Notes: a model not told the origin generated them from the sequence alone. DNA of 64,000 bases from Azonexus hydrophilus (GCF_001956855.1 NZ_MTHD01000001.1:434001-498000); one strand, 5' to 3'; shown: positions 43,426-54,316, numbered from the stretch's first letter. Program-made: numbers and translations.

Positions 43426-43737
43426 ATGCAAAGCCAAAAAATCCGTATCCGTCTCAAGGCCTTCGACTATCGCCTGATCGATCAGTCGGCTCAGGAAATC
43501 GTTGAAACCGCCAAGCGTACCGGCGCTGTCGTTCGTGGTCCCGTGCCGCTGCCGACCCGCAAGCAGCGTTTTGACATCCTGCGTTCGCCGCACGTCAACA
43601 AGGCTTCCCGTGACCAGCTCGAGATTCGTACCCATCTGCGTTTGATGGATATCGTTGATCCGACTGACAAGACGGTCGATGCACTGATGAAGCTGGACCT
43701 GCCGGCTGGCGTGGACGTCGAAATCAAGTTGCAGTAA
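43426..43737 (+). CDS. rpsJ: 30S ribosomal protein S10 (NusE)
   Basis: 103 residues ([20 protein letters not shown]). A 30S head protein that also pairs with NusB and NusG in antitermination. The start at 43426 matches the family; the longer upstream frame is the end of tufA. It is 64 bp from tufA with no promoter seen, so it is probably read from the str operon. Confidence 0.97.
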   Translation: MQSQKIRIRLKAFDYRLIDQSAQEIVETAKRTGAVVRGPVPLPTRKQRFDILRSPHVNKASRDQLEIRTHLRLMDIVDPTDKTVDALMKLDLPAGVDVEIKLQ

Positions 43738-43758
43738 TTGTGGTATTGCGGATATAAT
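43729..43758 (+). promoter_or_regulatory. Sigma70 promoter of rplC and the S10 cluster
   Basis: TTGCAG (43729-43734, overlapping the rpsJ stop region), 18-bp spacer and TATAAT (43753-43758). The -10 lies in a small inverted repeat, GCGGA-TATAA-TCCGC (43748-43762). A leader of about 80 nt follows, with a TGGCCGG/CCGGCCA stem (43775-43781 with 43813-43819). Confidence 0.6.
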
Positions 43759-43847
43759 CCGCGCCTTTCGGGGGTGGCCGGCAACGGTTGCCCATTTGTT
43801 GTTTTACATCGACCGGCCAATCGCAGCCGGCGATGAGGAGAATAACC

Positions 43848-44486
43848 ATGAGTCTAGGCCTTGTTGGTCGCAAGGTTGGCATGACTCGCATTTTTGCCGA
43901 GGATGGCGCGTCCATTCCGGTAACTGTGCTTGACGTGTCCAATAACCGAGTGACCCAAGTAAAAACGCCGGAGATCGATGGCTACGCAGCCATTCAGGTC
44001 GCATTCGGCCAGCGCCGTGCCTCGCGCGTTTCCAAGCCCCTCGCTGGCCATCTGGCCAAGGCGGGCGTGGAAGCCGGGCATGTGCTCAAGGAATTCCAGA
44101 TCGATGCTGATCAACTCGCTACCTTCAAGGCGGGCGATCAGGTTGCTGTCACCATTTTTGCCGAAGGGCAAAAGGTTGACGTGACCGGCATGTCCATCGG
44201 TAAGGGTTTTCAGGGCGGTATCAAGCGCCATAACTTCAGCTCCAACCGTGCTTCCCACGGTAACTCGGTTTCGCACAATGCGCCGGGTTCCATTGGTATG
44301 GCGCAGGATCCGGGTCGTGTTTTCCCGGGTAAGCGCATGGCCGGTCACCTGGGTGATGTGCAATCCACGATGCAGGGTTTGACGATCGTTCGCGTTGATG
44401 CTGAACGTCAGTTGCTCCTCGTCAAGGGTGCTGTTCCGGGTGCCAAGGGTTCCGACGTCGTCGTGCGTCCGGCAGTCAAGGCTTAA
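43848..44486 (+). CDS. rplC: 50S ribosomal protein L3
   Basis: 212 residues. [20 protein letters not shown] is the family start, and [21 protein letters not shown] holds the conserved loop with the methylated Gln position region. The ATG at 43848 follows a GAGGAG site; the frame upstream is leader. Confidence 0.97.
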   Translation: MSLGLVGRKVGMTRIFAEDGASIPVTVLDVSNNRVTQVKTPEIDGYAAIQVAFGQRRASRVSKPLAGHLAKAGVEAGHVLKEFQIDADQLATFKAGDQVAVTIFAEGQKVDVTGMSIGKGFQGGIKRHNFSSNRASHGNSVSHNAPGSIGMAQDPGRVFPGKRMAGHLGDVQSTMQGLTIVRVDAERQLLLVKGAVPGAKGSDVVVRPAVKA

Positions 44487-44495
44487 GGGGGCGAC

Positions 44496-45119
44496 ATGGA
44501 ACTGAAGGTTATTAACGAACAAGGTCAGGAAGCAGCGAAGCTGCAGGCTTCCGACGTGCTGTTCGGTCGCGAATTCAACGAAGCCCTGGTTCACCAGATC
44601 GTCGTCGCCTACCAGGCGAATGCGCGTTCCGGCGACAGCAAGCAGAAGGATCGCTCCGAAGTCCGTCACACCACCACCAAGCCGTGGCGCCAGAAGGGTA
44701 CCGGTCGCGCTCGCGCCGGCTCCAATGGTTCGCCGTTGTGGCGTGGGGGCGGTCGGATTTTCCCGAACTCCCCGGACCAAAACTACTCCCAGAAGGTTAA
44801 CAAGAAGATGTTCCGCGCCGGTATGGCAGCGATCCTCTCCGAGTTGGCCCGTCAGGACCGTTTGATCGTTGTTGACGATCTTGCGGTCGACGCACCGAAA
44901 ACCAAGCTTTTCTCCGCCAAGTTGAAGAGCATGGGTCTCGACGGCAACCTGCTGGTCATCACCGACGAACTGAACGAAAACCTCTATCTGTCGTCGCGCA
45001 ACCTGCCCAATGTTCTGGTGCTTGAAGCTCAGGAAGCCGATCCGGTTTCGCTCGTTCGCTTCGCCAAGGTGCTGGTCACCAAGAACGCCGTGGCCAAGTT
45101 CGAGGAGATGTGGGGATGA
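44496..45119 (+). CDS. rplD: 50S ribosomal protein L4
   Basis: 207 residues. The extended loop [21 protein letters not shown] lines the exit tunnel. In E. coli L4 controls the S10 operon by attenuation. Whether the leader before rplC serves this here is unknown. Overlaps rplW by 4 bp. Confidence 0.97.
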   Translation: MELKVINEQGQEAAKLQASDVLFGREFNEALVHQIVVAYQANARSGDSKQKDRSEVRHTTTKPWRQKGTGRARAGSNGSPLWRGGGRIFPNSPDQNYSQKVNKKMFRAGMAAILSELARQDRLIVVDDLAVDAPKTKLFSAKLKSMGLDGNLLVITDELNENLYLSSRNLPNVLVLEAQEADPVSLVRFAKVLVTKNAVAKFEEMWG

Positions 45120-45418
45120 ACCAGGAACGTCTGATGCAGGTGCTGCTGGCACCGCAAATCTCCGAAAAGGCAACCTATGTTGCCGAGAAGAACGATCAGG
45201 TGATCTTCCGCGTTGCTACCGATGCAACCAAGCCGGAGATCAAGGCCGCGGTCGAGCTTCTGTTCAAGGTTGAAGTCGAATCCGTCCAGGTCGCCAACGT
45301 CAAGGGCAAGGTCAAGCGCTTCAAGGGCGCCACCGGTCGCCGCAAGGGTTGGAAGAAGGCCTACGTCTGCCTCAAGGCTGGCCAGGAAATCAACTTCGTT
45401 GAAGGGGGTAACGCCTGA
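45116..45418 (+). CDS. rplW: 50S ribosomal protein L23
   Basis: 100 residues at the tunnel exit, docking site for trigger factor and SRP. The ATG at 45116 overlaps the rplD stop (ATGA) and gives [20 protein letters not shown]; an ATG at 45110 is also in frame. Its stop overlaps the rplB start by one base. Confidence 0.95.
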   Translation: MNQERLMQVLLAPQISEKATYVAEKNDQVIFRVATDATKPEIKAAVELLFKVEVESVQVANVKGKVKRFKGATGRRKGWKKAYVCLKAGQEINFVEGGNA

Positions 45419-46245
45419 TGGCTCTCGTTAAAGTCAAGCCGACTTCCCCCGGCCGTCGCGCCGTGGTCCAGGTCGTCAATGCCAATCTGCACAAAGGCAA
45501 GCCGTTTGCGGCTCTGGTCGAAAGCCAGTCCAAGAACGCCGGCCGCAACAACAATGGTCGCATTACCGTGCGTCACCAGGGTGGCGGTCACAAGCAGGCT
45601 TACCGGATCATCGATTTCAAGCGTACCAAGGACGGTATCCCGGCCAAGGTCGAGCGTCTGGAATACGATCCCAATCGTACTGCCAACATCGCGCTGGTTT
45701 GCTACGCCGACGGCGAGCGCCGTTACATCATTGCCAACAAGGGCATGGTGGTCGGTCAGCAGGTCATGAGCGGCTCCGAAGCTCCGATCAAGTCCGGCAA
45801 TGCGCTGCCGATCCGGAATATTCCGGTCGGTACGACGATCTGCTGCGTCGAGATGCTGCCAGGCAAGGGCGCGCAGATTGCTCGCTCTGCTGGTACTTCG
45901 GTTCAGTTGCTGGCGCGTGAAGGTACCTACGCCCAGATCCGTCTGCGTTCCGGTGAAGTTCGCCGCGTTCACGTCGAATGCCGCGCCACCATCGGTGAAG
46001 TCGGTAACGAAGAAAACAACTTGCGCAAGATCGGCAAGGCCGGTGCCATGCGCTGGCGTGGTGTTCGTCCGACGGTTCGTGGTACGGCGATGAACCCGAT
46101 CGATCACCCGCACGGTGGTGGTGAAGGTCGCACTGGCGAAGGTCGCGTGCCGGTCAATCCGTGGGGTCAGCCCACTAAGGGTTACCGCACCCGCAGCAAC
46201 AAGCGCACGAACAGCATGATCGTTCAGCGCCGTCACAAGCGTTAA
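45418..46245 (+). CDS. rplB: 50S ribosomal protein L2
   Basis: 275 residues near the peptidyl transferase centre. The conserved [20 protein letters not shown] contains the functional His. The C-terminus is [14 protein letters not shown]. Confidence 0.98.
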   Translation: MALVKVKPTSPGRRAVVQVVNANLHKGKPFAALVESQSKNAGRNNNGRITVRHQGGGHKQAYRIIDFKRTKDGIPAKVERLEYDPNRTANIALVCYADGERRYIIANKGMVVGQQVMSGSEAPIKSGNALPIRNIPVGTTICCVEMLPGKGAQIARSAGTSVQLLAREGTYAQIRLRSGEVRRVHVECRATIGEVGNEENNLRKIGKAGAMRWRGVRPTVRGTAMNPIDHPHGGGEGRTGEGRVPVNPWGQPTKGYRTRSNKRTNSMIVQRRHKR

Positions 46246-46255
46246 GGGGTAGGAA

Positions 46256-46531
46256 ATGGGACGTTCTCTCAAAAAGGGCCCGTTTATTGATGCGCATCTG
46301 ATCGACAAGGTCGAGGCAGTTCGCGCCACCAATGACAAGCGCCCGATCAAGACCTGGTCGCGTCGTTCGACGATCCTCCCCGAGTTCATCGGCCTGACGA
46401 TTGCGGTCCACAATGGTAAGCAGCATATTCCGGTGTTCGTCACCGAAAATATGGTCGGTCACAAGCTCGGCGAGTTCTCGCTGACCCGGACGTTCAAGGG
46501 TCACACCGCCGGCAAGAAGGCCAAGAAGTAA
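46256..46531 (+). CDS. rpsS: 30S ribosomal protein S19
   Basis: 91 residues in the 30S head, beside S13. [15 protein letters not shown] and [16 protein letters not shown] are family signatures. A GGGTAGGAA site precedes the ATG. Confidence 0.98.
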   Translation: MGRSLKKGPFIDAHLIDKVEAVRATNDKRPIKTWSRRSTILPEFIGLTIAVHNGKQHIPVFVTENMVGHKLGEFSLTRTFKGHTAGKKAKK

Positions 46532-46540
46532 GGAGCTGAC

Positions 46541-46870
46541 ATGGAAACTCGTGCAAGTCTGCGGGGCGTACGCCTCTCTGCGCAAAAAGGCCGTCTGGTG
46601 GCGGATCTCGTGCGCGGCAAGCCGGTTGGTCAGGCTCTCAACATCCTGGCCTTCAGCCCGACAAAGGGCGCTGGTATCGTCAAGAAGGTTCTCGAGTCGG
46701 CAATTGCCAACGCGGAACATAACGACGGCGCCGATATCGACGAACTGACGGTGAAAACCATCTACGTCGAAAAAGGCATGGTGCTCAAGCGCTTCACTGC
46801 GCGCGCCAAAGGTCGTGGCAATCGGATCAGTAAGCCGACCTGCCATATCTATCTGACCGTTGGTAACTAA
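46541..46870 (+). CDS. rplV: 50S ribosomal protein L22
   Basis: 109 residues; its beta hairpin ([19 protein letters not shown]) lines the exit tunnel at the macrolide constriction. An AAGGAGC site precedes the start. Confidence 0.98.
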   Translation: METRASLRGVRLSAQKGRLVADLVRGKPVGQALNILAFSPTKGAGIVKKVLESAIANAEHNDGADIDELTVKTIYVEKGMVLKRFTARAKGRGNRISKPTCHIYLTVGN

Positions 46871-46879
46871 GGAAGAGCC

Positions 46880-47665
46880 ATGGGACAGAAAATTCATCCG
46901 ACTGGCTTTCGTCTGGCCGTCACCAAGAACTGGAGTTCGCGCTGGTTTGCCAACAGCAAGGACTTCCCGGGCATGCTGCAGGAAGACGTCAAGGTTCGTG
47001 AGTATCTCAAGCGCAAGCTGGCTCACGCTTCCGTTGGTCGTGTCCTGATCGAGCGTCCGGCCAAGAACGCCCGCGTCACCGTTTACTCCGCCCGTCCGGG
47101 CGTGGTCATCGGCAAGAAGGGCGAGGACATCGAGCAACTGCGTACGGATCTTCAGCGGATCATGGGCGTTCCTGTCCATGTGTCGATCGAAGAAATCCGC
47201 AAGCCGGAAATCGATGCCCAACTGATCGCCGATTCGATTGCCCAGCAACTCGAAAAGCGCATCATGTTCCGTCGTGCCATGAAGCGCGCGATGCAGAATG
47301 CGATGCGTCTTGGTGCCCAGGGTATCAAGGTGATGAGTGCAGGTCGTCTGAACGGTGCCGAAATCGCTCGTAGCGAATGGTATCGCGAAGGTCGCGTGCC
47401 GCTTCATACCCTGCGTGCCGATATCGACTACGCAACCTCTGAAGCGCTGACCACGTACGGCATCATCGGTATCAAGGTTTGGGTTTACAAGGGCGACATG
47501 CTTGATCGCAACGAGCAGCCGGTAGTTGAAGAGCCGGTTGCCGACGATCGTCGTCCGCGCCGTAACCCGGGCAAGCCTGAAGGCGACAAGCCGCGCACCC
47601 GTACGGTCAAGAAGGCCGACGGTGCTGGCGACCCGGCCAAGCGCGTAAGAAAGGCAGGTGCTTAA
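46880..47665 (+). CDS. rpsC: 30S ribosomal protein S3
   Basis: 261 residues with a KH domain ([14 protein letters not shown]) at the mRNA entry site. The C-terminal 45 residues are a basic, disordered extension ([20 protein letters not shown]) making it longer than E. coli S3 (233), a form common in betaproteobacteria. Confidence 0.97.
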   Translation: MGQKIHPTGFRLAVTKNWSSRWFANSKDFPGMLQEDVKVREYLKRKLAHASVGRVLIERPAKNARVTVYSARPGVVIGKKGEDIEQLRTDLQRIMGVPVHVSIEEIRKPEIDAQLIADSIAQQLEKRIMFRRAMKRAMQNAMRLGAQGIKVMSAGRLNGAEIARSEWYREGRVPLHTLRADIDYATSEALTTYGIIGIKVWVYKGDMLDRNEQPVVEEPVADDRRPRRNPGKPEGDKPRTRTVKKADGAGDPAKRVRKAGA

Positions 47666-47666
47666 C

Positions 47667-48080
47667 ATGTTGCAACCTAATCGTCGCAAGTTCCGCAAGG
47701 AGCACAAGGGACGCAATGAAGGTCTGGCTACCCGCGGCACCAAGGTGTCGTTCGGTGAGTGGGGCCTCAAGGCTACCGGCCGTGGTCGTCTGACCGCGCG
47801 ACAAATTGAAGCAGCCCGTCGTGCGATGACCCGCCATATCAAGCGTGGTGGTCGCATCTGGATCCGTATCTTCCCGGACAAGCCGATTTCCAAGAAGCCG
47901 GCAGAAGTTCGTATGGGTAACGGTAAGGGTAATCCGGAGTACTGGGTTGCCGAAATCCAGCCGGGCAAGGTTCTTTACGAGATGGATGGTGTCAATGAAG
48001 CGCTGGCTCGCGAGGCATTTGCCCTTGCTGCCGCCAAGCTGCCGATTGCCACCACCTTCGTGACTCGTCATCTGGGGTAA
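47667..48080 (+). CDS. rplP: 50S ribosomal protein L16
   Basis: 137 residues ([19 protein letters not shown]), organising the A-site tRNA region. The ATG at 47667 gives the standard N-terminus; an ATG three codons upstream would overlap rpsC. The SD lies within the rpsC end. Confidence 0.97.
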   Translation: MLQPNRRKFRKEHKGRNEGLATRGTKVSFGEWGLKATGRGRLTARQIEAARRAMTRHIKRGGRIWIRIFPDKPISKKPAEVRMGNGKGNPEYWVAEIQPGKVLYEMDGVNEALAREAFALAAAKLPIATTFVTRHLG

Positions 48081-48082
48081 TC

Positions 48083-48277
48083 ATGAAAGCTAGTGAACTG
48101 AGAACCAAGAGCGTGGACGAGCTCAAGACGGAATTGCTGGACCTGTTGAAGGCGCAGTTTGGCCTGCGGATGCAGATTGCAACGCAACAACTGTCCAACA
48201 CCAGCCAAATGTCCAAGGTTCGTCGCGACATCGCTCGCGTTCGCACCCTCATCCGTGAAAAGGCGGTGCAGCAATGA
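48083..48277 (+). CDS. rpmC: 50S ribosomal protein L29
   Basis: 64 residues, two helices ([22 protein letters not shown]), at the tunnel exit near L23. Overlaps rpsQ by 4 bp (ATGA). Confidence 0.97.
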   Translation: MKASELRTKSVDELKTELLDLLKAQFGLRMQIATQQLSNTSQMSKVRRDIARVRTLIREKAVQQ

Positions 48278-48540
48278 GCGAATCCTCCAGCATCAAGCGT
48301 ACGCTGATCGGTCGTGTGGTCAGTGACAAGATGGAAAAGACGGTAACCGTCCTGGTCGAGCGGAAGGTCAAGCACCCGATGTACGGCAAGGTCATGGTTC
48401 GTTCCAAGAAGTACAGCGCGCACGACGAAGGTAATGTGGCCAAGGCCGGTGACCTGGTTGAAATCGTCGAAACCCGTCCGGTTTCGAAGACCAAGGCATG
48501 GGCGGTGACCACTGTTCTGGAGAAGGCTATCGTCGTCTGA
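48274..48540 (+). CDS. rpsQ: 30S ribosomal protein S17
   Basis: 88-residue OB-fold 16S rRNA-binding protein ([20 protein letters not shown]). Last gene of the S10 operon; a terminator/promoter composite follows. Confidence 0.98.
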   Translation: MSESSSIKRTLIGRVVSDKMEKTVTVLVERKVKHPMYGKVMVRSKKYSAHDEGNVAKAGDLVEIVETRPVSKTKAWAVTTVLEKAIVV

Positions 48541-48559
48541 CGATTTTTCTTCAAAATGC

Positions 48560-48589
48560 TTGCGCAGTCAGTAAAGAAGCCGGTATAAT
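48560..48589 (+). promoter_or_regulatory. Sigma70 promoter of the spc operon (rplN)
   Basis: TTGCGC (48560-48565), 18-bp spacer, perfect TATAAT (48584-48589). The -10 is exactly the loop of the rpsQ terminator hairpin. The discriminator is CCGGCTTC, like the tRNA promoter. Start near 48596, leader about 95 nt. Confidence 0.7.
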
Positions 48590-48603
48590 CCGGCTTCTTT
48601 TTT
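48573..48603 (+). terminator. Intrinsic terminator of the S10 operon
   Basis: AAAGAAGCCGG (48573-48583) and CCGGCTTCTTT (48590-48600) form a perfect 11-bp stem with loop TATAAT, followed by TTT. It sits 32 bp after rpsQ. Confidence 0.85.
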
Positions 48604-48690
48604 GCAGCTATCAAACTAGCATGCAAATCTGTTCGACCCTCACGGGTTCCAAGACTGACCGCTCAGCGGATTAAGTTGGAGTTTATTTAA

Positions 48691-49059
48691 ATGATTCAGA
48701 TGCAGACGACGCTGGACGTCGCCGATAACACCGGCGCCCGTTCAGTTATGTGTATCAAGGTGCTTGGCGGCTCCAAGCGCCGCTACGCCGGCATTGGCGA
48801 CATCATCAAGGTCAGCATCAAGGATGCTGCGCCGCGTGGTCGCGTCAAGAAGGGTGACGTCTATAACGCCGTGGTGGTTCGTACCGCCAAGGGTGTTCGT
48901 CGTCCTGATGGCTCGTTGGTGCGCTTTGATGGCAATGCCGCAGTTCTTCTCAACAACAAGCTCGAGCCGCTCGGCACGCGCATCTTTGGCCCGGTCACCC
49001 GCGAACTGCGTACCGAGCGCTTCATGAAGATCGTGTCCCTGGCTCCTGAAGTTCTGTAA
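48691..49059 (+). CDS. rplN: 50S ribosomal protein L14
   Basis: 122 residues ([20 protein letters not shown]) at the subunit interface, also the target of RsfS. First gene of the spc operon. A TTGGAG site precedes the ATG. Confidence 0.98.
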   Translation: MIQMQTTLDVADNTGARSVMCIKVLGGSKRRYAGIGDIIKVSIKDAAPRGRVKKGDVYNAVVVRTAKGVRRPDGSLVRFDGNAAVLLNNKLEPLGTRIFGPVTRELRTERFMKIVSLAPEVL

Positions 49060-49069
49060 GGAGAGCGCA

Positions 49070-49387
49070 ATGGAAAAAATTCGCAAGGGCGACGAAATCA
49101 TCGTCATTACCGGCAAGGATAAAGGCAAGCGCGGAACCGTGCTGGCGCGCATCGACGAGGAGCATCTCCTTGTTGAAGGTGTGAATCGTGCGAAAAAGCA
49201 CGTCAAGCCGAATCCGATCAAGGGTGTCCAGGGTGGCATCGTTGATAAGGACATGCCGATCCATATCTCCAATGTTGCGCTGTTCAATCCGGCGACGAAG
49301 CAGGCTGACCGTGTCGGCTTCAAGTCTCTGGAAGATGGTCGCAAGGTTCGCGTGTTCAAGTCGAACGGCGAACTGGTGAACGCATAA
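49070..49387 (+). CDS. rplX: 50S ribosomal protein L24
   Basis: 105 residues with a KOW motif ([18 protein letters not shown]); an early 50S assembly initiator. An AAGGAGAGC site precedes the ATG. Confidence 0.97.
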   Translation: MEKIRKGDEIIVITGKDKGKRGTVLARIDEEHLLVEGVNRAKKHVKPNPIKGVQGGIVDKDMPIHISNVALFNPATKQADRVGFKSLEDGRKVRVFKSNGELVNA

Positions 49388-49396
49388 GGGGCAGTC

Positions 49397-49936
49397 ATGG
49401 CGCGTTTGCAGCAGTTTTACAAGGACTCCGTCGTTGGCGAGATGTCCAAGCAGTTTGGTTACAAGTCCATCATGGAAGTGCCGCGCATCACCAAGATCAC
49501 CCTGAATATGGGTGTTGGCGAGGCGGTTGCTGACAAGAAGGTGCTTGAGAACGCCGTTGGCGACATGCAGAAAATCGCTGGTCAGAAGCCTGTTACCACG
49601 AAGGCTCGCAAGTCGATCGCTGGCTTCAAGATTCGTGATGGCTACCCGATCGGTTGCATGGTTACCCTGCGCGGTCCGCGCATGTTTGAATTCCTTGATC
49701 GTCTCGTCACCATCGCGTTGCCGCGTGTTCGCGACTTCCGTGGCGTTGCTGGCAAGGGTTTCGATGGCCAGGGTAACTACAACATGGGCGTCAAAGAACA
49801 GATCATTTTCCCGGAAATCGAGTACGACAAGATCGATGCTCTCCGGGGTATGAATATCAGCATCACCACGACCGCGAAGAGCGATGCAGAGGCCAAGGCC
49901 CTGCTTGCCGCGTTCAAGTTCCCGTTCAAGAATTGA
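49397..49936 (+). CDS. rplE: 50S ribosomal protein L5
   Basis: 179 residues, binding 5S rRNA and contacting P-site t[23 protein letters not shown] and [16 protein letters not shown] are signatures. Confidence 0.98.
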   Translation: MARLQQFYKDSVVGEMSKQFGYKSIMEVPRITKITLNMGVGEAVADKKVLENAVGDMQKIAGQKPVTTKARKSIAGFKIRDGYPIGCMVTLRGPRMFEFLDRLVTIALPRVRDFRGVAGKGFDGQGNYNMGVKEQIIFPEIEYDKIDALRGMNISITTTAKSDAEAKALLAAFKFPFKN

Positions 49937-49943
49937 GGCAATC

Positions 49944-50249
49944 ATGGCAAAACTTGCTCTGATCAACCGTGAAGAGAAGCGCCGCAAGATGGTGGAGCAG
50001 TTCGCGAAAAAGCGCGCTGCCCTTGAGGCGATCATCAACGACGTGAGCCTGTCGGACGAGGAGCGTTACGAAGCCCGTCTGAAGATCCAGGCGCTGCCGC
50101 GTAATTCGAGCCCGTCGCGTCTGCGCAATCGCTGCCAGCTGACCGGTCGTCCGCGTGGTGTTTTCCGTAAATTCGGCCTGTGCCGTCACAAGATCCGCGA
50201 ACTTGCCTTCAATGGCGAGATTCCGGGTGTTGTCAAGGCCAGCTGGTAA
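49944..50249 (+). CDS. rpsN: 30S ribosomal protein S14 (zinc-free form)
   Basis: 101 residues ([20 protein letters not shown]). This is the long form without the CxxC pairs of zinc-binding S14. The ATG at 49944 lies 7 bp after rplE with a TGAGG site; a longer upstream frame lies within rplE. Confidence 0.97.
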   Translation: MAKLALINREEKRRKMVEQFAKKRAALEAIINDVSLSDEERYEARLKIQALPRNSSPSRLRNRCQLTGRPRGVFRKFGLCRHKIRELAFNGEIPGVVKASW

Positions 50250-50263
50250 GAGGAGATACAGAA

Positions 50264-50662
50264 ATGGCTATGAGCGATCCCATCGCGGACATGCTGACCC
50301 GCATCCGCAACGCCCAGCTCGCCGAAAAGGCGTCTGTGTCCATGCCGTCGTCCAAGCTCAAGGTGGCTATTGCTGCCGTGCTCAAGGATGAAGGTTACGT
50401 TGAAGAATTTGCTGTCCGTCAGGCTGATGATGGCAAGGCGACTCTCGAAATCGCACTCAAGTATTACGCCGGTCGTCCGGTTATTGAGCGCATCGAGCGT
50501 ATCTCCAAGCCTGGTCTGCGCATCTACAAGGGTGCAGAGGACATTCCGCGCGTCATGAACGGCCTTGGTGTGGCGATTGTCTCCACGCCGAAGGGTGTGA
50601 TGACCGACCGCAAGGCGCGCGCTTCCCGTGTCGGGGGCGAAGTCCTCTGCATCGTGGCGTAA
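50264..50662 (+). CDS. rpsH: 30S ribosomal protein S8
   Basis: 132 residues ([18 protein letters not shown]), a central-domain 16S binder. In E. coli S8 represses the spc operon at the L5 region. AGAGGAGA lies well placed before the ATG at 50264; MSDP at 50270 is the alternative start. Confidence 0.96.
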   Translation: MAMSDPIADMLTRIRNAQLAEKASVSMPSSKLKVAIAAVLKDEGYVEEFAVRQADDGKATLEIALKYYAGRPVIERIERISKPGLRIYKGAEDIPRVMNGLGVAIVSTPKGVMTDRKARASRVGGEVLCIVA

Positions 50663-50675
50663 GGAGCGAAGCAAA

Positions 50676-51206
50676 ATGTCTCGTGTAGGTAAAAATCCAA
50701 TCGTGCTGCCGGCTGGTGTTGAAGTCGCCATCGGTGAGCAGATCGTCGTGAAGGGGCCCCTGGGTACCCTGAAGACGGCCGCGAACCCCGCCGTTAAGAT
50801 CAGCCAGGAAGGGCAGAGTATCGTCGTTTCCAAGGTTGAAGGCGTGGAAAATGCATCCGCCATGTGGGGCACCATGCGTGCTAACCTCAATAACATGGTC
50901 GTTGGCGTTTCCAAGGGGTTCGAGCGTAAGCTGCAACTGGTCGGCGTGGGCTATCGCGCCCAGGCTCAGGGCGATGTCCTGAACCTTTCGCTCGGCTTTT
51001 CGCACCCTGTCGCGCACAAGATGCCGGCCGGTGTGAAAGTCGAATGTCCGACCCAGACCGAAGTCCTGATCAAGGGCTCGGACAAGCAGCAAGTCGGGCA
51101 GGTTGCCGCCGAAGTTCGTGCCTATCGCAAGCCGGAGCCCTATAAGGGCAAGGGTGTGCGTTACTCGGACGAAGTGGTGGTTATCAAGGAAACCAAGAAG
51201 AAGTAA
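50676..51206 (+). CDS. rplF: 50S ribosomal protein L6
   Basis: 176 residues ([17 protein letters not shown]), near the sarcin-ricin loop. The start at 50676 has an AAGGAGC site; the longer frame upstream overlaps rpsH. Confidence 0.97.
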   Translation: MSRVGKNPIVLPAGVEVAIGEQIVVKGPLGTLKTAANPAVKISQEGQSIVVSKVEGVENASAMWGTMRANLNNMVVGVSKGFERKLQLVGVGYRAQAQGDVLNLSLGFSHPVAHKMPAGVKVECPTQTEVLIKGSDKQQVGQVAAEVRAYRKPEPYKGKGVRYSDEVVVIKETKKK

Positions 51207-51215
51207 GGGTGGCAT

Positions 51216-51572
51216 ATGTTTAACAAGAAAGAAGCACGTTTGCGTCGTGCCCGCAAAACCCGGGCCAAAATCGCCGAGCTCAAGGCTGTGCGCTTGTGTA
51301 TCAACCGCACGAACTGCCACATTTACGCCCAGATCATCTCGCCGTGTGGCGGCAAGGTCCTGGCTTCGGCTTCCACGCTGGACAAGAACGTTCGTGGCGA
51401 TGTCGCGAATGGCGGTAACAAGGCTGCAGCCACTTTTGTTGGCAAGCTGATCGCCGAGCGCGCCAAGGCCGCCGGTGTTGAGCAGGTGGCTTTCGATCGC
51501 TCCGGGCTCCAGTACCACGGTCGTATTCAAGCGTTGGCGGAAGCTGCGCGTGAAGCCGGTCTGAAGTTCTGA
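51216..51572 (+). CDS. rplR: 50S ribosomal protein L18
   Basis: 118 residues ([20 protein letters not shown]), binding 5S rRNA with L5. [23 protein letters not shown] is the conserved end. Confidence 0.97.
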   Translation: MFNKKEARLRRARKTRAKIAELKAVRLCINRTNCHIYAQIISPCGGKVLASASTLDKNVRGDVANGGNKAAATFVGKLIAERAKAAGVEQVAFDRSGLQYHGRIQALAEAAREAGLKF

Positions 51573-51598
51573 TCGCCGCGAAAGGAATAGGTTACAAA

Positions 51599-52126
51599 AT
51601 GGCTAAACCTGAAAGAAACAAGAAGCCGCAGCAAGCTGAAGAGCGTGATGACGGCATGCGCGAAAAGATGGTCGCGGTCAATCGCGTCACCAAGGTGGTG
51701 AAGGGCGGCCGGATTCTCGGTTTCGCAGCACTCACCGTCGTTGGTGATGGCGATGGCAGCATCGGCATGGGCAAGGGCAAGTCCCGCGAAGTGCCGGTGG
51801 CCGCTCAGAAGGCAATGGAAGAGGCTCGTCGCAAGATGGCCAAGGTCAGCCTGAAGAACGGTACCGTCCATCACACCGTGATGGGCCGTCATGGCGCAAC
51901 GACCGTGATGATCCAGCCGGCACCGGAAGGTACGGGCATCATCGCCGGCGGCGCCATGCGCGCCGTCTTCGAGGTGGTCGGCGTGACCAACGTGGTTGCC
52001 AAGGCACACGGCTCGACCAATCCCTACAACATCGTGCGTGCCACCATCGACGGTCTGTCGAAGGTGAATACGCCGGCCGAAATTGCTGCCAAGCGCGGCA
52101 AGTCGGTTGATCAGATCCTGGGGTAA
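51599..52126 (+). CDS. rpsE: 30S ribosomal protein S5
   Basis: 175 residues, important for decoding accuracy. [20 protein letters not shown] carries the spectinomycin loop region in wild-type form (VTKVVKGG). An AAAGGAA site precedes the ATG. Confidence 0.98.
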   Translation: MAKPERNKKPQQAEERDDGMREKMVAVNRVTKVVKGGRILGFAALTVVGDGDGSIGMGKGKSREVPVAAQKAMEEARRKMAKVSLKNGTVHHTVMGRHGATTVMIQPAPEGTGIIAGGAMRAVFEVVGVTNVVAKAHGSTNPYNIVRATIDGLSKVNTPAEIAAKRGKSVDQILG

Positions 52127-52129
52127 GTC

Positions 52130-52312
52130 ATGTCTGACAAGAAAATCAAAGTGACGCTCGTCAAGAGCATCATCGGCACCAAGCAGGACCACCGCGCCAC
52201 CGTTCGTGGTCTCGGCCTGCGCAAGCTGAACAGCTCTGCCGAGCTGCTGGATACGCCGTGTGTTCGCGGCATGATCCAGAAGGTTCAGTATCTCGTCAAG
52301 GTTGAGGGTTAA
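52130..52312 (+). CDS. rpmD: 50S ribosomal protein L30
   Basis: 60 residues ([20 protein letters not shown]), the short bacterial form. Three bases separate it from rpsE. Confidence 0.97.
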   Translation: MSDKKIKVTLVKSIIGTKQDHRATVRGLGLRKLNSSAELLDTPCVRGMIQKVQYLVKVEG

Positions 52313-52315
52313 GCC

Positions 52316-52750
52316 ATGCGTCTGAATACCATCAAGCCGGCTGAAGGCTCCAAGAAGAACGCCAAGCGCGTTGGTCGCGGTATCGGTTCTGGCCTCGGCA
52401 AGACCTGTGGTCGTGGCCACAAGGGTCAGAAGTCCCGTTCCGGCGGTTTCCACAAGGTCGGTTTCGAAGGCGGTCAGATGCCTTTGCAACGCCGCCTGCC
52501 GAAGCGCGGTTTCAACTCGCTGACGCGTGCCCGCAACTACGAAGTTCGTCTGAACGAGCTGGAAAACCTGCCGGTCGAGGAAATCGATCTGCTGGTTCTG
52601 CAAGTTGCCGGTATTGTTCCGGGTGACGCACTGTCCGCGAAGGTGATCCTGTCGGGTGCCATTACCCGCAAGGTTGTCCTCAAGGGCGTTGGTGCGACCA
52701 AGGGTGCGAAGGCTGCCATTGAGGCAGTCGGCGGCTCGATCGCCGAGTAA
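52316..52750 (+). CDS. rplO: 50S ribosomal protein L15
   Basis: 144 residues. The Gly-rich N-terminal tail ([20 protein letters not shown]) threads the 50S core; [17 protein letters not shown] is conserved. Confidence 0.98.
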   Translation: MRLNTIKPAEGSKKNAKRVGRGIGSGLGKTCGRGHKGQKSRSGGFHKVGFEGGQMPLQRRLPKRGFNSLTRARNYEVRLNELENLPVEEIDLLVLQVAGIVPGDALSAKVILSGAITRKVVLKGVGATKGAKAAIEAVGGSIAE

Positions 52751-52769
52751 GACAGGAAAGGTTAGAACG

Positions 52770-54092
52770 TTGGCTGCAAATCCCAATACCGTTGGCAAGG
52801 GTGGAAAGTTCGGCGACCTCAAGCGCCGGCTGTGGTTCCTGCTTGGCGCCCTGGTTGTGTACCGCATTGGCGCGCACATCCCGGTTCCCGGTATCGACCC
52901 CAACGTTCTGGCCGATCTGTTCAATTCGCAGCAAGGCGGCATCCTGGGCATGTTCAACATGTTCTCGGGTGGCGCCCTGTCGCGCTTCACCATCTTCGCA
53001 TTGGGGATCATGCCGTACATTTCGGCGTCGATCATCATGCAACTGATGAGTGTTGCCAGCCCGCAGCTCGAAGCTCTCAAGAAAGAGGGCGAGGCTGGAC
53101 GACGCAAGATCACTCAATACACCCGTTACGGTACTGTCGTGCTGGCCCTCTTCCAGGGTATCGGCATCGCGGTTGCGCTGGAAGCGCAGGCCGGGCTGGT
53201 CAATGATCCGGGTTTCATGTTCCGCCTGACGACGGTATCCACCCTGCTGACTGGGACGATGTTCCTGATGTGGCTGGGCGAGCAGATTACCGAGCGTGGT
53301 CTGGGTAACGGTATCTCGATCATCATTTTTGCCGGTATCGCTGCTGGTTTGCCAAGCGCGATCGGTGGCCTGCTCGAACTGGTTCGTACCGGTGCGATGC
53401 ATCCGCTGACGGCGATCGTCATCTGTCTGCTGGTCGTTCTCGTCACTGCCTTTGTGGTGTTCGTCGAGCGCGGTCAACGCAAGATTCTGGTCAATTATGC
53501 CAAGCGCCAGGTTGGCAACAAGGTTTATGGCGGTCAGAGCTCCCATCTGCCGCTCAAGCTGAACATGTCGGGCGTCATTCCGCCGATCTTCGCTTCGTCG
53601 ATCATCCTGTTTCCGGCCACGCTGGCTGGCTGGTTTGGTTCCGGCGAATCGATGACGTGGCTGAAGGATATGGCTGCGGTCCTGTCGCCAGGACAGCCTA
53701 TCTATGTGATGCTCTACGCTGCAGCGATCATCTTCTTCTGTTTCTTCTACACCGCCCTTGTGTTCAATTCCAAGGAAACGGCTGACAATCTGAAGAAAAG
53801 CGGCGCCTTTGTTCCCGGGATTCGTCCGGGTGAGCAAACCGCGCGTTACATCGACAAGATTCTGATGCGTCTGACGCTGATCGGTGCGGCGTACATCACC
53901 GTGGTCTGTCTGCTGCCGGAATTCCTGATTCTCAAATGGAACGTACCGTTCTATTTCGGGGGTACCTCGCTGCTGATCATCGTTGTCGTCACCATGGATT
54001 TCATGTCTCAGGTCCAGGCCTATGTCATGTCCCACCAGTATGAAAGTCTCTTGAAGAAAGCAAACTTCAAGGGGTCCCCGATGATCAAGTAA
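52770..54092 (+). CDS. secY: Preprotein translocase subunit SecY
   Basis: 440 residues, ten membrane helices forming the Sec channel. [30 protein letters not shown] (plug and gate region) and the cytoplasmic loop VEQGQR-like [17 protein letters not shown] are present. The start is TTG at 52770, giving [20 protein letters not shown] (read as Met), with an AGGAAAGG site; no ATG or GTG fits between rplO and the first conserved residues. Confidence 0.95.
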   Translation: MAANPNTVGKGGKFGDLKRRLWFLLGALVVYRIGAHIPVPGIDPNVLADLFNSQQGGILGMFNMFSGGALSRFTIFALGIMPYISASIIMQLMSVASPQLEALKKEGEAGRRKITQYTRYGTVVLALFQGIGIAVALEAQAGLVNDPGFMFRLTTVSTLLTGTMFLMWLGEQITERGLGNGISIIIFAGIAAGLPSAIGGLLELVRTGAMHPLTAIVICLLVVLVTAFVVFVERGQRKILVNYAKRQVGNKVYGGQSSHLPLKLNMSGVIPPIFASSIILFPATLAGWFGSGESMTWLKDMAAVLSPGQPIYVMLYAAAIIFFCFFYTALVFNSKETADNLKKSGAFVPGIRPGEQTARYIDKILMRLTLIGAAYITVVCLLPEFLILKWNVPFYFGGTSLLIIVVVTMDFMSQVQAYVMSHQYESLLKKANFKGSPMIK

Positions 54093-54097
54093 GCGCA

Positions 54098-54316
54098 ATG
54101 GCTAAAGAAGACTATATCGAGATGCAGGGCGAGGTCGTTGAGAACCTCCCCAACGCAACTTTCAAGGTCAAGTTGGAAAACGGACACGTTGTCCTTGGCT
54201 TTATCTCCGGCAAGATGCGGATGCATTACATCCGTATCCTGCCGGGCGACAAGGTCACTGTGCAATTGACTCCGTATGATTTAAGCAAGGCCCGGATAGT
54301 TTTCCGGGCAAAGTAA
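54098..54316 (+). CDS. infA: Translation initiation factor IF-1
   Basis: 72-residue OB-fold protein ([20 protein letters not shown]) that occupies the A site during initiation. Five bases after secY, the usual betaproteobacterial location. Confidence 0.98.
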   Translation: MAKEDYIEMQGEVVENLPNATFKVKLENGHVVLGFISGKMRMHYIRILPGDKVTVQLTPYDLSKARIVFRAK

